DNA of 64,000 nt from Rhodococcus sp. NBC_00297. Its GTDB lineage: Bacteria; Actinomycetota; Actinomycetes; Mycobacteriales; Mycobacteriaceae. Of the stretch, positions 1-10,040 are shown piece by piece (position 1 is the first letter of the stretch; the number at the start of each line of letters is the position of its first letter). The position numbers were made by a program, and so were the translations under genes. The stretch is taken from positions 1,736,001-1,800,000 of the forward strand of contig NZ_CP108041.1 in NCBI RefSeq assembly GCF_036173065.1. Reading direction: 5' to 3'. The notes under the pieces were generated by a model, which saw nothing but the letters and a program-made list of their open reading frames with translations, was not told the origin of the DNA and made no database searches.

Positions 1-1011
1 AACCCGGTCCGCAACGGCGACAGCGAGCGGGTTAGTCGTGTTGTCAACCGAGATGTTTGGCTTCCATACACCGGTTGCGAGTAGTAACACAGCGAGAAAC
101 GTCGTTGCCACCACGGTAAAGGCAATTAACGGCGTGGCTCGCTTGCAAATGAGGACCAGAATGAGCGCCAAGTACACGACTATGGCTGTTCTAGTCAGGC
201 TCGCCAGGATTACGAGACCAGTCATTGCGCACTGCGTAGTGATCAGAAGTGTCGGTATTCTACGGCCATAGGCCACCGTGATGACCAGCAGACAACACAG
301 GTAGGACGCTACGAGGTTGGGTTCTATCATCAACCCCTTCGCGCGAAGGACTTCGCTTGCGTAGTCCTGCTGTACAAAGATAGTCAGCTCGTCGTAGTTA
401 ACGGAAAGCATCCACGCAAGGAATACGATCGTTGCATAGCAAGTAGCAGCAACGCAGACATCACTTGCGACACTCGCGGCGTCCATCCCAAGCCGCACCA
501 CAACGAGTAACGTGAAAACGGAAATCATCAACCACGCAAGAATCTTGATGCTTGAGAATGTATCGTTAGCCATCAGTAGGCTTGCTGTGATACATAGGCC
601 AAGCCACAATACCAAGAGGAGCATGAGCCACTGATCGGTTGCGCGATACGTGGGCCGCCCGAATGGTCGGCCAACGAGTTTCATCACCACCACGGCTACC
701 AGCAAATGTTCCGGTAGGAAAGTAACGCCGAATGCTGTGACCGTAAATCCTGAACATCCGGTTGCCGATACCAATACCACCAACGCGTAGCGATCACTTC
801 TCAGAACGAGGAGTGCCGCAACCAGAACACCACAGGCGTATGCGAAAATCGGGGCGACAAATTGCGATGCGGCAAGCGCAAGGGGCAAGACGCTCGCTGA
901 AGCGATCAAACCGTACCGGTTGGTGCCTGTCGAACGATCTCCCGAGCCTGCATTCGGTGTATCGGCTCCGAGCGAGTCCCGGAGCCGTTCAGCAACTTGA
1001 TGCGTTGTGTC
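1..1011 (-). CDS. Wzy/O-antigen-ligase-like polymerase, partial at window edge
   Basis: This reading frame stays open from an ATG at 1011 to the left edge, so about 337 N-terminal residues are visible and the C-terminus lies outside. After a hydrophilic N-terminus (about 35 residues) come roughly ten hydrophobic segments, the layout of O-antigen polymerases and ligases. A conserved-looking EPNLVASYL stretch (about residue 230) resembles the DPNVAG segment of the second polymerase at 11146. It probably polymerises polysaccharide repeat units at the outer face of the membrane. Base composition is clearly less GC-rich than in the neighbours, which suggests acquisition from elsewhere. The family call is from topology and this motif only. 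Confidence 0.72.
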
Positions 1012-1725
1012 CATCGTATTCCGTGCCTTCACTCGAGCTTCGGTTCGGTCCTACTTCAAGTGCGAACGCTGTCAAACAACACTCCGACAGATAGTAACTG
1101 TTGGCCTCCCCCGCCAAGCCAATGCGCGGTTCGGACCGATCGTCGGACGAAACCCTGACCAGCAACTTCGCGCATACTACGCAGATCGATCGAGGTTCAT
1201 CGCATACACATCTGCAGACCTGGGTGTTTGCGCTGGACGTGAGGCGGCGTTTTTCGCGAGTGAAGGAACGGAAAACTTCGCGGCCATGCTCCGCTTCGGG
1301 GAGTTGTCACCAAAACTGGCTTCGTGTGATCAGTTCTGAGCCGTCGTGGCGGCGACGCAGTTGCAGTTTTGGTAAATCTATTATGGCAGTTTCGAGCATG
1401 CAAGCACCGTGCGGTTCCCCCGGTGTGACCGCCCAGTGACCGCTTAATCCCATGCGCCGGCCGATCGAGGAACCGCCGGCTTCTGCGATGCACCAGAGGA
1501 TCGTCGCCAGGAACGGGCACTATGCTGACAGGTCTGAACTCGCCGTGGTGGGTAGGCCTCTTTTCGCGGATTCCCGACCGCGACCGCACTGCCAGGTTGA
1601 TCCGCCGCATGAGCGAATCATGACAGAATTAGTCGTTGTTCGCGTGTCGAGTGAGGGCACGCACACGGTCGCCGAGTGCAGCCCCTTGGTAACAGTTGGG
1701 CTTTCGCAACCACCTACCTACTGAT
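1012..1725. other. Long intergenic gap, no gene recognised
   Basis: This 0.7-kb stretch lies between the start of the partial polymerase and the end of the dehydratase, all on the reverse strand. Open frames here are short, mostly Arg/Pro/Ser-rich, and look like no protein family. No tRNA, transposase remnant or convincing inverted repeat was seen. It probably contains the promoter of the polymerase gene. Its composition is less GC-rich than the operon to the right, so it may belong to the same acquired segment. Confidence 0.5.
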
Positions 1726-2718
1726 TCACACCACATCGGCGCACACCATGGCTTTGACAATTGAGTCGAAGTCACGTGTAACGCTCCATCCCAGGGTCGT
1801 GCGCGCCTTCGATGCATCGCCGACTGCAACCGCGGCGTCTGCGGGTCGCCGTAACTCGGAGTCCGAGAGGACCAGGTGCTGCCAATCGGAGATACCCATC
1901 GTATTGAAAGCCGCTGCTAGGAACTCCATGATCGACCTCGCCTCCCCCGTCGCCACGATGAAGTCGTCGCCCTTCCCGTGCATCGCCATCCGGTACATCG
2001 CATCCACGTAGTCCGGGGCCCAGCCCCAGTCGCGCCGGATGCTCGTGTCGCCGAGTGTCAGGGTGTCCTGCTTGCCGGCCGCGATGGCGGCGACGGCCGC
2101 GGTGATCTTGCGGGTGACGAAGGTGGTCGGTCGGCGAGGTGACTCGTGGTTGTACAGAATTGCGTTGGTGCCCTCGAGACCGCGGGCTCGGTAGACCTGA
2201 ACGAGGTTGTGCGAGAACGCTTTGGACGCGCCGTACGGCGACGTGGGCCGGATAGGGGTGTCCTCGGTCTGCGGAGACTCGGTCGATCCGGCGAAGATCT
2301 CGGCGGACGAGGCGTTGACCACCATCACCTTCTTCCCCGACTTCTCCTGCTGCTGCAGGCAGGCGTCGAGCAACGCCGCCGCGGAGACTCCGTTGACTCG
2401 CGTGGTGGTCACCGGGTCCTGCCACGACTTCCACACGGACGAGATGCCGGCCAGGTGGAAGACGTAGTCGGGCGCGATCTCCTGCACCGCCGTCGTCGTC
2501 GCGACCGGGTCGGCGATGTCCTGGTATCGCACGGTCACGCCGTCGAGGTACTGCAAAAACGGGGGTCCGTCGTCGTTCGGGCGCGTGATGCCGTGGACCT
2601 GCCACCCTTTCGACACCAGCAGCTCGGCCAGGTAGGTGCCGTCCTGACCACCCACTCCGGTGATCAGCGCTACGGGTGCGGTGTCGTCGAGCTCCACGTC
2701 GGTAGGGCCGGTGCTCAT
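1726..2718 (-). CDS. GDP-mannose 4,6-dehydratase family protein
   Basis: A 330-aa extended SDR of the GDP-mannose dehydratase type, expected to convert GDP-mannose to its 4-keto-6-deoxy form or to act on that intermediate. The Rossmann glycine motif is GVGGQDG (residues 21-27). The catalytic set is Ser138, Glu140, Tyr162 and Lys166 (PYGASK). The substrate-loop signature NHESPRR and the downstream DWGW motif are present. It is a paralogue of the gene at 6204. The ATG at 2718 overlaps the stop of the upstream glycosyltransferase by 4 nt, so the two are translationally coupled. An open frame runs further upstream but would sit inside that gene, so this start is preferred. Confidence 0.87.
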   Translation of the reverse strand: MSTGPTDVELDDTAPVALITGVGGQDGTYLAELLVSKGWQVHGITRPNDDGPPFLQYLDGVTVRYQDIADPVATTTAVQEIAPDYVFHLAGISSVWKSWQDPVTTTRVNGVSAAALLDACLQQQEKSGKKVMVVNASSAEIFAGSTESPQTEDTPIRPTSPYGASKAFSHNLVQVYRARGLEGTNAILYNHESPRRPTTFVTRKITAAVAAIAAGKQDTLTLGDTSIRRDWGWAPDYVDAMYRMAMHGKGDDFIVATGEARSIMEFLAAAFNTMGISDWQHLVLSDSELRRPADAAVAVGDASKARTTLGWSVTRDFDSIVKAMVCADVV

Positions 2719-3788
2719 GCGGTCAGTATGCCGTCCCGCGTGCCTCGATCCCCAGCCACGTTCGCGGTGTTGCCCAGTCGTGAGCGGGCGAAGTCGTACG
2801 CCTCGGTCAACCGCCCGGCCATCAGCGCGAAGTCGAAGGACTTCGCCACCTCCACCGACTGCGCCCTCACGAGCTCCTGGTAGTCCAGGTCGGCGAAGAA
2901 CCGCCGGACGGCGATCGCCATCTCCACCGGGGTGGTGCCGGCGAGGGGGTAATTGAGCGACACCATGCTGGGAATCGAGCGGCTGAGAATCGGGCATCCC
3001 ATCTCGGCCGCCTCGAGAGTGGACAGCGGAGCACCTTCCCACGCAGCGGTGTGGAGGTAGAGGCTCGCGGTCTGGACCAGACGACGAACCTCGGCCGGCT
3101 CGATCCATCCCGTGATGCGCACACCCGCGCGCTCGAGGCACTCGCGCCCCTCGTCACCCGAGCCGATCCACACGAACTCGCACGACGAGCCCACCACCTC
3201 GGCCACCTCGGCGAAGAAGCGCGGGTCCTTCTGGTCGGCGATCCGTCCGAGCATCGCCACCAACGGGCGGTCCGACGCGGGCGGTCGCTCCACGACGAGG
3301 GACATGGGGGTGGCGGTGTTGGGCACTTCGCGGCTCGGCATGCTCGGGCGCAGATCGTGCCCGATGGCCAGTTCGCGAGGACTCACGGCCATCAGCATCT
3401 GCTCGCGGCCGGCGAGAAAACGTTCCACCGCCCAGTACGTGAGGCGCTTCGCGGGCGGGTGGCCCTCCTCCATGGCGTAGCAGTGCGGGGAGTAGACGAT
3501 GCGGGTGCCCTTGGGGAGCATCGCGCGCAGCAGCCCCGCGTAGCTCGAATGCAGGTGCACGATGTCGAAGTTGTTGTCCAGGATGAACCTTCGTGCGTCA
3601 CGGAGGAACGCCATGAGGTCGCCGTCGAACGTCTGGACGGTCGCCGTCTCCGGCACGTCGAACGTCTCGTGCCCCACGCGCGTGCGGACGAACAGATGGT
3701 GCTCGTGGGCGTCGGCACCGCGGACGTAGTTCACGATGGCGCTCCGCAGCCCGCCGCCGAACGCTTCCGACACATGCACGATCTTCAT
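2715..3788 (-). CDS. Glycosyltransferase family 4
   Basis: A 357-aa GT-B glycosyltransferase. The N-terminal acceptor domain carries a glycine-rich GGGLRSA segment (residues 11-17). The C-terminal nucleotide-sugar domain starts with GRIADQKDP (181-189) and has an E-x7-E-like motif, EGAPLSTLE (251-259). It should transfer a sugar from an NDP-sugar to a lipid-linked polysaccharide intermediate at the cytoplasmic face. The gene leads a reverse-strand pair with the GMD-family dehydratase. It is read from the divergent intergenic region shared with the acyltransferase at 4045. Sugar and acceptor specificity cannot be read from the sequence. Confidence 0.88.
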   Translation of the reverse strand: MKIVHVSEAFGGGLRSAIVNYVRGADAHEHHLFVRTRVGHETFDVPETATVQTFDGDLMAFLRDARRFILDNNFDIVHLHSSYAGLLRAMLPKGTRIVYSPHCYAMEEGHPPAKRLTYWAVERFLAGREQMLMAVSPRELAIGHDLRPSMPSREVPNTATPMSLVVERPPASDRPLVAMLGRIADQKDPRFFAEVAEVVGSSCEFVWIGSGDEGRECLERAGVRITGWIEPAEVRRLVQTASLYLHTAAWEGAPLSTLEAAEMGCPILSRSIPSMVSLNYPLAGTTPVEMAIAVRRFFADLDYQELVRAQSVEVAKSFDFALMAGRLTEAYDFARSRLGNTANVAGDRGTRDGILTA

Positions 3789-4044
3789 CTCGCACCTTCT
3801 CGGTCGTGGGTGGCACGACGCTCCCCACCCGCGTGCAGACGAAACATAACGCCCAGAACCATTCTTTGCACGTCGAACAATGTTTGTTCACATCGGTTGC
3901 GTTCTTACAATGGAAAAGGCGAGGCTACTTTACCCATAAGGGTGCTGAAACTGGGCAGAAAGCGGCGTCGTGACTGTTTCGAGGCTGCGGGCGCATGCTG
4001 ACGGACCACGACGATCCGTCCATTTTCGTGCAATAGTTGTCGGC
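3789..4044. promoter_or_regulatory. Divergent promoter region with an inverted repeat
   Basis: This divergent intergenic region is AT-richer than the genes on either side. It includes the inverted repeat GAACAA-TGT-TTGTTC at 3875-3889, a plausible regulator site. It probably holds promoters for both the leftward glycosyltransferase and the rightward acyltransferase. No clear -35/-10 pair was assigned. Confidence 0.4.
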
Positions 4045-4629
4045 ATGGCGGCACCGGTCTCGACGGACGATTCGCGCAAGCAGTGGGTCTCGCGCGTGCA
4101 GACGGGCGCTCGGGAGCAGGCCGGTGAGCGGCTCTACAACGTGGTGATCACCCGGATCCCGTCACGCACGCTTCGAGTGGGCTGGTTGCGGCTGTTCGGG
4201 GCCACCATCGGCGAGGGCACGACCATCAGGATGGGCACCCGAGTGTTGGGGCTGCGCTCCCTTGTCATCGGTGCGCACTGCGCCATCGGTGCAGGCTGCC
4301 TGCTCGACGCGCGGGGGCAGGTCACCATCCACGACGACGTGGAGATCGACGCGCACGTGCAGATGATCAGCGGCCAGCACGTCGTCGACTCTGACGATTT
4401 CGGTACCACCTACTGCCCCATCGTCATCGGACACCACGCCTGGATCGCCAGCCGGTCGATGGTGGTGGTCGGCGTGCGCATCGGAGCCGGTGCAGTGGTG
4501 GGAGCCGCGTCGCTCGTGCGCGACGACGTGGCGCCGAGGACCGTCGTCGCGGGTGTCCCTGCTCGTCCCATCGGGACACGCGACGCGGCGCTCGACTATC
4601 ACCCGGTACGGAGCCCGCGCCTCACCTGA
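4045..4629 (+). CDS. LbH (hexapeptide-repeat) acyltransferase
   Basis: An acyltransferase of the left-handed beta-helix type, 194 aa from this start. Repeated I-G-x4 hexads form most of the protein, and GHHAWIASR marks the catalytic-histidine region typical of O-acetyltransferases. It probably acetylates a sugar hydroxyl of the polysaccharide. It is a clear paralogue of the protein at 7196, and alignment with that protein supports the ATG at 4045. A frame-extending GTG at 3970 would add 25 residues without a match. The 3' end overlaps the convergent chain-length regulator by 31 bp. Confidence 0.83.
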   Translation: MAAPVSTDDSRKQWVSRVQTGAREQAGERLYNVVITRIPSRTLRVGWLRLFGATIGEGTTIRMGTRVLGLRSLVIGAHCAIGAGCLLDARGQVTIHDDVEIDAHVQMISGQHVVDSDDFGTTYCPIVIGHHAWIASRSMVVVGVRIGAGAVVGAASLVRDDVAPRTVVAGVPARPIGTRDAALDYHPVRSPRLT

Positions 4630-5951
4630 GGTGCGTCGTGCTGCCTGCGCCGACGGTGGCTGGTGGCCACGCACCCCAGGACACTCGCGCCGGACAGTCC
4701 CAGCTTCCCCACCGAGTGCGTCAGATCCGCCGAGGTGGTCGACCCCAGAAGCGCCACCAGCAGGACGCCGTCCGCGACTCCCGCGAGGACGGCCGCGTCG
4801 GCCGAGCACAGCACCGGCGGTGCGTCGATGATGACGAACTCGAAATACTCGTGAAGTTGCTTGACCATCTCGTTCATCGTCACGCGGCCGAACAGGGCGC
4901 TCGACGACTCGGTGGCGACGCCGGTACCGATGATGCTGAGGTTGTCACGGTCGGTGGGGACCACGGCGTCGTCGAGTGTGGCCTTGCCGCGCAGCAATTC
5001 GCTCAGCCCCGGCACGCCCCCGATACCGAACAGGGTCGGGAGCCTCCCGCCGCGGAAGTCGGCGTCGATCAGGGCCACCGATCTGCCGGTGTCCGCCAGT
5101 GCAGCCGCCAGTCCTGCCGCCACCGTCGTCGATCCGGTCCCCACCGTCGGCGCCGCCACCACCATGGTCCGCGGCGGCGTGCCCGTTCTGAGCGCGAGGA
5201 TCACTGTGCGGATCTCGCGGAACGCTTCCTCCGCCGTCGGAAACGACGAGCCGAGAAGCAAGGAGTCGGCGTTCGCGTCCTCCTGGCGGGGAACGACACC
5301 GAGCACGGGCCCGGCGGCGCCGGCCGCGATGTCGTCGTCGGTGTGCACGGTCGAGTCGAGGGCCGAGCGACCCACCGCCGTCGCGAGACCGAGGATCAAC
5401 CCTCCGAACAGCCCGAACACCAGGTTGCGACCCCAGCGGGGACTCGAGGGAGCGACCGGGAGATCAGCGAAATCGGCCACGGTGGCGGTGGCTGCCGGCA
5501 GTTGCCCCGCCTGTGCCGTCTCCAACTCCTGCACGAGCTGACTCGTCTGGGACGCCACCGCATTGGCCAGGTCGCGAGCAGCGGCCGCGTCGGAATCGCT
5601 GGCCGTGACGTCCAGCAGAACTGATCCCGTGACCGCCGCGGCGGTGACTCTCGACATCACGCTCTCCGGAGGAACGTTCAGACCCAGTTCGTCGATCGCG
5701 CGCTCGGCCACCTGCTTGCCCACCGCGAGCCCCGCGTACGACGCGACGCGACCGGTGGAGAACAGGCTGCCCTGATACGCGTCGCTGATGGAGCCCGCAC
5801 CGGTGGTCGAGATGAAGAGTCGCGCCGTCGCCACGTAGGTCGGTTGCGACAGGGCCGACACCGCACCGGCAGCACCGACCGCGAGCACGGTGCACAGCAC
5901 GATGGTGACCCAGTGTCTCCGCCAGGCCGAGAAATACTCCCGTATGTCCAT
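4599..5951 (-). CDS. Wzz/CpsD-type chain-length protein with degenerate P-loop
   Basis: A 450-aa fusion of a Wzz chain-length-determinant domain (membrane segments about 13-34 and 175-198) with a cytoplasmic CpsD/BY-kinase-like ATPase domain. It should control polysaccharide chain length and export. Walker A' (ALIDAD, 293-298) and Walker B (FVIIDAPP, 372-379) are present. The P-loop reads PTVGTGSTT (268-276), with serine where the catalytic lysine is expected at 274. The C-terminus is Arg-rich and has no tyrosine cluster. It may therefore act structurally rather than as a tyrosine autokinase. It is divergent from gmd. Confidence 0.85.
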   Translation of the reverse strand: MDIREYFSAWRRHWVTIVLCTVLAVGAAGAVSALSQPTYVATARLFISTTGAGSISDAYQGSLFSTGRVASYAGLAVGKQVAERAIDELGLNVPPESVMSRVTAAAVTGSVLLDVTASDSDAAAARDLANAVASQTSQLVQELETAQAGQLPAATATVADFADLPVAPSSPRWGRNLVFGLFGGLILGLATAVGRSALDSTVHTDDDIAAGAAGPVLGVVPRQEDANADSLLLGSSFPTAEEAFREIRTVILALRTGTPPRTMVVAAPTVGTGSTTVAAGLAAALADTGRSVALIDADFRGGRLPTLFGIGGVPGLSELLRGKATLDDAVVPTDRDNLSIIGTGVATESSSALFGRVTMNEMVKQLHEYFEFVIIDAPPVLCSADAAVLAGVADGVLLVALLGSTTSADLTHSVGKLGLSGASVLGCVATSHRRRRQHDAPQVRRGLRTG

Positions 5952-6203
5952 GACCCGTTCTCCCCGCGGAAGATACCCAGCGATTGTGGCCGGGAATGAT
6001 TGCTCATAGTATGCGGATGATCAGTGAAAAGCGCAGGGCAACATGGGTGTCACAGAATGGTCATCAGCTCGCGCAGGCGCACTGACAGAATGAAACGGCG
6101 ATACCCGGAAATGGCCCCGTTTACGGGGACGTACATGAGCACGACGCGACGGAGTTCGGCGTTTCGGACACTCGAGCTCGACTGACGGAAGCGATGGTGT
6201 GTC
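5952..6203. promoter_or_regulatory. Divergent promoter region before the gmd operon
   Basis: This region separates the chain-length gene from the start of the forward polysaccharide operon and must hold both promoters. It is AT-richer than its flanks. A GGAAG Shine-Dalgarno-like sequence at about 6187-6192 precedes the TTG start of gmd. No riboswitch-like structure or clean operator was seen. Confidence 0.4.
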
Positions 6204-7195
<992 letters not shown>

Positions 7196-7199
<4 letters not shown>

Positions 7200-7744
7200 A
7201 CTCCGCGCCCTACTCGAGCACGCGCAAGGAACAACTGGGTGAGCGCGTCTTCAACTTCCTGATCACCCACATCCCGTCGCACACACTCCGTCAGGGGTGG
7301 CTCCGCTTCTTCGGCGCCACCATCGGCACGGGCTCGTCGATCATGCTGGGCTCCACGACGTTCGGGCTCCGACGGCTGGTGATCGGCAACAACGTGTCCA
7401 TCGGGTCGTCCGTGCTGCTGGACGCCCGCGGGGGTCTCCTCATCGACGACGACGTGGTGATCGCGTCCGACGTCCACATCATCACCGGCGACCACGACGT
7501 CGACAGTGACGATTTCGGTGTCCGCCTCGGGCCGGTGCACGTGGGACACCACGCGTGGATCGCGAGCCGCGCCACCGTGCTGCGGGACGTGGAGATCGGC
7601 GCCGGCGCCGTGATCGGTGCCGCGTCGCTGGTCCGCCGCGACGTGGGCGAGATGGAGATCGCCGCCGGCGTTCCCGCCACGGCGCTGGGCAAGCGCACGT
7701 CCGCGTTGGACTACCACCCCACCTTCCGCCCGCTCCTCTACTGA
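7196..7744 (+). CDS. LbH (hexapeptide-repeat) acyltransferase
   Basis: A 182-aa left-handed beta-helix acyltransferase and paralogue of the one at 4045. Both share the GWLRFFGATIG-like entry, a series of hexapeptide turns, and GHHAWIASR with the expected catalytic histidine. It probably O- or N-acetylates a sugar of the repeat unit. The GTG start at 7196 overlaps the gmd stop by 4 nt, and its own stop shares one base with the ATG of the next gene (TGATG), so it is translated as part of the operon. Confidence 0.85.
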
Positions 7745-8865
7745 TGGGACCCGACGTGGTGGATCTCGCCCGTACGCGGCTGGTCTACGTCGCACCGGCT
7801 GCCGGCCGCAGCGGAGTCGGCGACTACGCCGACGATTTCCTCGCCGAGGTCGCCCCGCACTTCCTCGACGTCGTCGACTACCGCATCGAGACCGAGGGCG
7901 CGGAGACGGCGCGCGAGGTACTCGCCCATGCGCGACGGATCCGCGCGCTGGTGAAGGCCTCGTCGGCGCAGGGCCCCACCCTCGTCCACTTCGAGCAGAG
8001 CGGCGGATCACTGTCGGTGTTCTGGGCGTCGCTGCTGCGCGGGGTGACCGTCACGGCCACGGTGCACGATCCGCCGTACCCGGTGTGGTGGCCCTTCAAG
8101 ACCAAGTTGGTGGGACGCCACCGCCTCCTGCACCACGCCGTCCACTACCCGTTCCGGATCGTCACCACCGCGCTGCAACGACGAGTGCTGCGGGGGCGCA
8201 CCGTCTTCGCCCTCACGACGATGGGCGCCGACAGCATCCGTCGTACCTTCCCCCGGTCACACCCGGTCGCGGCACGCATCTTCGTGCCGGCCCGCCCCGA
8301 CCTCACTCCGCCCGCCCAGCGTCCACTCGCCGTCGGCTTGTTCGGCCATGTCTACCGCGGCAAAGGCTTCGATCTCATCGGCCGTCTGCGCGAAGAACTG
8401 GACGCCGACATCGACATCCGCGCCGCCGGACGAGGAACGGCGGCACTGCCGGCGATGGCCGGTGTGACCCTCGTGGGCGAGGTCAACGGTCCCGACGAGG
8501 ACCGCTTCTTCGAGTCGATCCGACTGCTTCTGGTGCCGTACTCCAAGCACAATCCGTACGGCAAGGCCTATCCCGCCTCCAGCGCCGTCACCCGATCGTT
8601 CGCGTACGGAACGCCCATCGTCTGCATCACCGAGGGAGCGCTCGCCGAGACGGTGGAGCGCGGAGGCGCCGTGGGAGTCGACAGCGTCGACGATCTCGCG
8701 GCCGCGGTCCTCGGCGTGGTGCGCGACGGCGCCCGGCTCGACGACCTCACCCGCCAGGTCGACGCGGTACGGCGAGCCGACGCCATGACCCACTGTGCGG
8801 CCGTCTTCCTCGACGCGTGGTCCGCCGGGGCGAGCGTCGACGCCGCCGAGTACTCGGTGCGATGA
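7744..8865 (+). CDS. GT-B glycosyltransferase (GT4/GT1-like)
   Basis: A 373-aa glycosyltransferase with a GT-B layout. The N-terminal GRSGVGDYA motif (about residues 21-29) is typical of GT4 acceptor domains. The C-terminal domain opens with GLFGHVYRGKG and ends near the SFAYGTPIV donor-site helix. It should add one sugar of the repeat unit on the inner membrane face. The ATG at 7744 is chosen because it overlaps the previous stop; a longer in-frame extension would lie entirely inside the acyltransferase gene. Donor sugar is unknown. Confidence 0.84.
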   Translation: MGPDVVDLARTRLVYVAPAAGRSGVGDYADDFLAEVAPHFLDVVDYRIETEGAETAREVLAHARRIRALVKASSAQGPTLVHFEQSGGSLSVFWASLLRGVTVTATVHDPPYPVWWPFKTKLVGRHRLLHHAVHYPFRIVTTALQRRVLRGRTVFALTTMGADSIRRTFPRSHPVAARIFVPARPDLTPPAQRPLAVGLFGHVYRGKGFDLIGRLREELDADIDIRAAGRGTAALPAMAGVTLVGEVNGPDEDRFFESIRLLLVPYSKHNPYGKAYPASSAVTRSFAYGTPIVCITEGALAETVERGGAVGVDSVDDLAAAVLGVVRDGARLDDLTRQVDAVRRADAMTHCAAVFLDAWSAGASVDAAEYSVR

Positions 8866-10040
8866 GAGCGCTCGACAGCCATCTCCTCCGCACGGGGGTG
8901 GCGTCGTTCTGGAACTACAGCGGCCGGCTCGTCGGGCTCGGCTGGACGTTCGCCCTCATCCACACCCTCGGCATCGGCTCCTACGGGCAGTACGCCGTCG
9001 CGGTGGCGACGGCTGCCATCGTGAACGCCGGCATCGACAACGCGTTCTACGTCCGCTCCCTTCGACTCGACGAGGCCAGGTACGAGCGGGAGCGTTGCGC
9101 CCGCGTGCTGTTCGGCTCGGTGGTGGCGGTGGTCGGTGTCGCCGCGTTCACCGCGTCGTTCGTCGTGGGTTTCGCCGTGATCGTCGCGGCGGGCGAGCTT
9201 CTGTTCAACACCTGGAAGAGCCACCTGCTCCGGGAGGGACGTCCCGACGTCGCCATGCGCTACGACGCGGTCCGGCAGATCACGAGCATCGTCCTCGGTG
9301 CCACGTATCTGTATGCGGTGGAGGCACCGTCGCTGTCGACGGCCGCGGCCCTGTACCTGCTCCCCTACCTCGTGGTGGCGGCCGCCTGCCTCCGGTACGT
9401 CCCCGGACGGACCCCCGCCGCACCCGGCGGGCCGAAGGAGTTCGCGCTGCTCTCCTTCGAGGCTCTCGCCGCCGCCCTCTACGCGCAGGGCGACGTCGTC
9501 GTGATCGGGTGGGTCGCGGGCGACGAGGTCGCGGGCTACTACTCCGTGGCACTCGTGGCGGCACTGGCCATCTCGACCATCGGCCAGAACTATGCCAACA
9601 CCTACCTCGAGAAGATCCGGGCGGTCGGCGGTCACGTGTCGGGAGCGCCGGCGCTTCGCGACGTCGTCAAGGTCGGCCTGCTCACCGGTGGGTCGATGGC
9701 CGTCATCGGCGTCGGCATCCTGCTCTGGGGCGGCGCCGACTACACCGGCCACATCACGCTGATCCTCTCGCTGTTCGTGGTCGCGCGGGCGATCAACCAC
9801 TCGTTCATCGTGGTGCTGTTCGTGCAGAAGCGCGACGCCCTGCGGGTGAAGGCCACCGTCGCCGTGGCGGTGGCGAAGCTGGCGGCACTGGCGTTGCTCG
9901 TGGGCCCGCTCGGCGGGTACGGCGCGGCCGTGGCCTGTGTCGTGTGCGAGGCCGCCCTGCTGTTCGTGTACCACCGCGCCGTGCACGGCGCGGCGTCGTC
10001 CTCCAACCGAGAACCACTTCACGACAGGGCTACTCGATGA
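8862..10040 (+). CDS. Wzx-type polysaccharide flippase
   Basis: A 392-aa polytopic membrane protein with about 11-12 hydrophobic segments, charged short loops and the N-terminal LLRTGVASFWNYSGR helix common in oligosaccharide flippases of the MOP superfamily. It probably flips the undecaprenyl-linked repeat unit across the membrane. Its place between two glycosyltransferases and ahead of a Wzy-like polymerase fits a Wzx/Wzy pathway. The ATG at 8862 overlaps the previous stop (ATGA), and the same arrangement joins it to the next gene. Confidence 0.83.
   Translation: MRALDSHLLRTGVASFWNYSGRLVGLGWTFALIHTLGIGSYGQYAVAVATAAIVNAGIDNAFYVRSLRLDEARYERERCARVLFGSVVAVVGVAAFTASFVVGFAVIVAAGELLFNTWKSHLLREGRPDVAMRYDAVRQITSIVLGATYLYAVEAPSLSTAAALYLLPYLVVAAACLRYVPGRTPAAPGGPKEFALLSFEALAAALYAQGDVVVIGWVAGDEVAGYYSVALVAALAISTIGQNYANTYLEKIRAVGGHVSGAPALRDVVKVGLLTGGSMAVIGVGILLWGGADYTGHITLILSLFVVARAINHSFIVVLFVQKRDALRVKATVAVAVAKLAALALLVGPLGGYGAAVACVVCEAALLFVYHRAVHGAASSSNREPLHDRATR

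Noticed and set aside
1012..1725. Insertion-sequence remnant in the gene-free gap
   Set aside because: No transposase-like frame and no terminal inverted repeats were found; low-complexity frames only.
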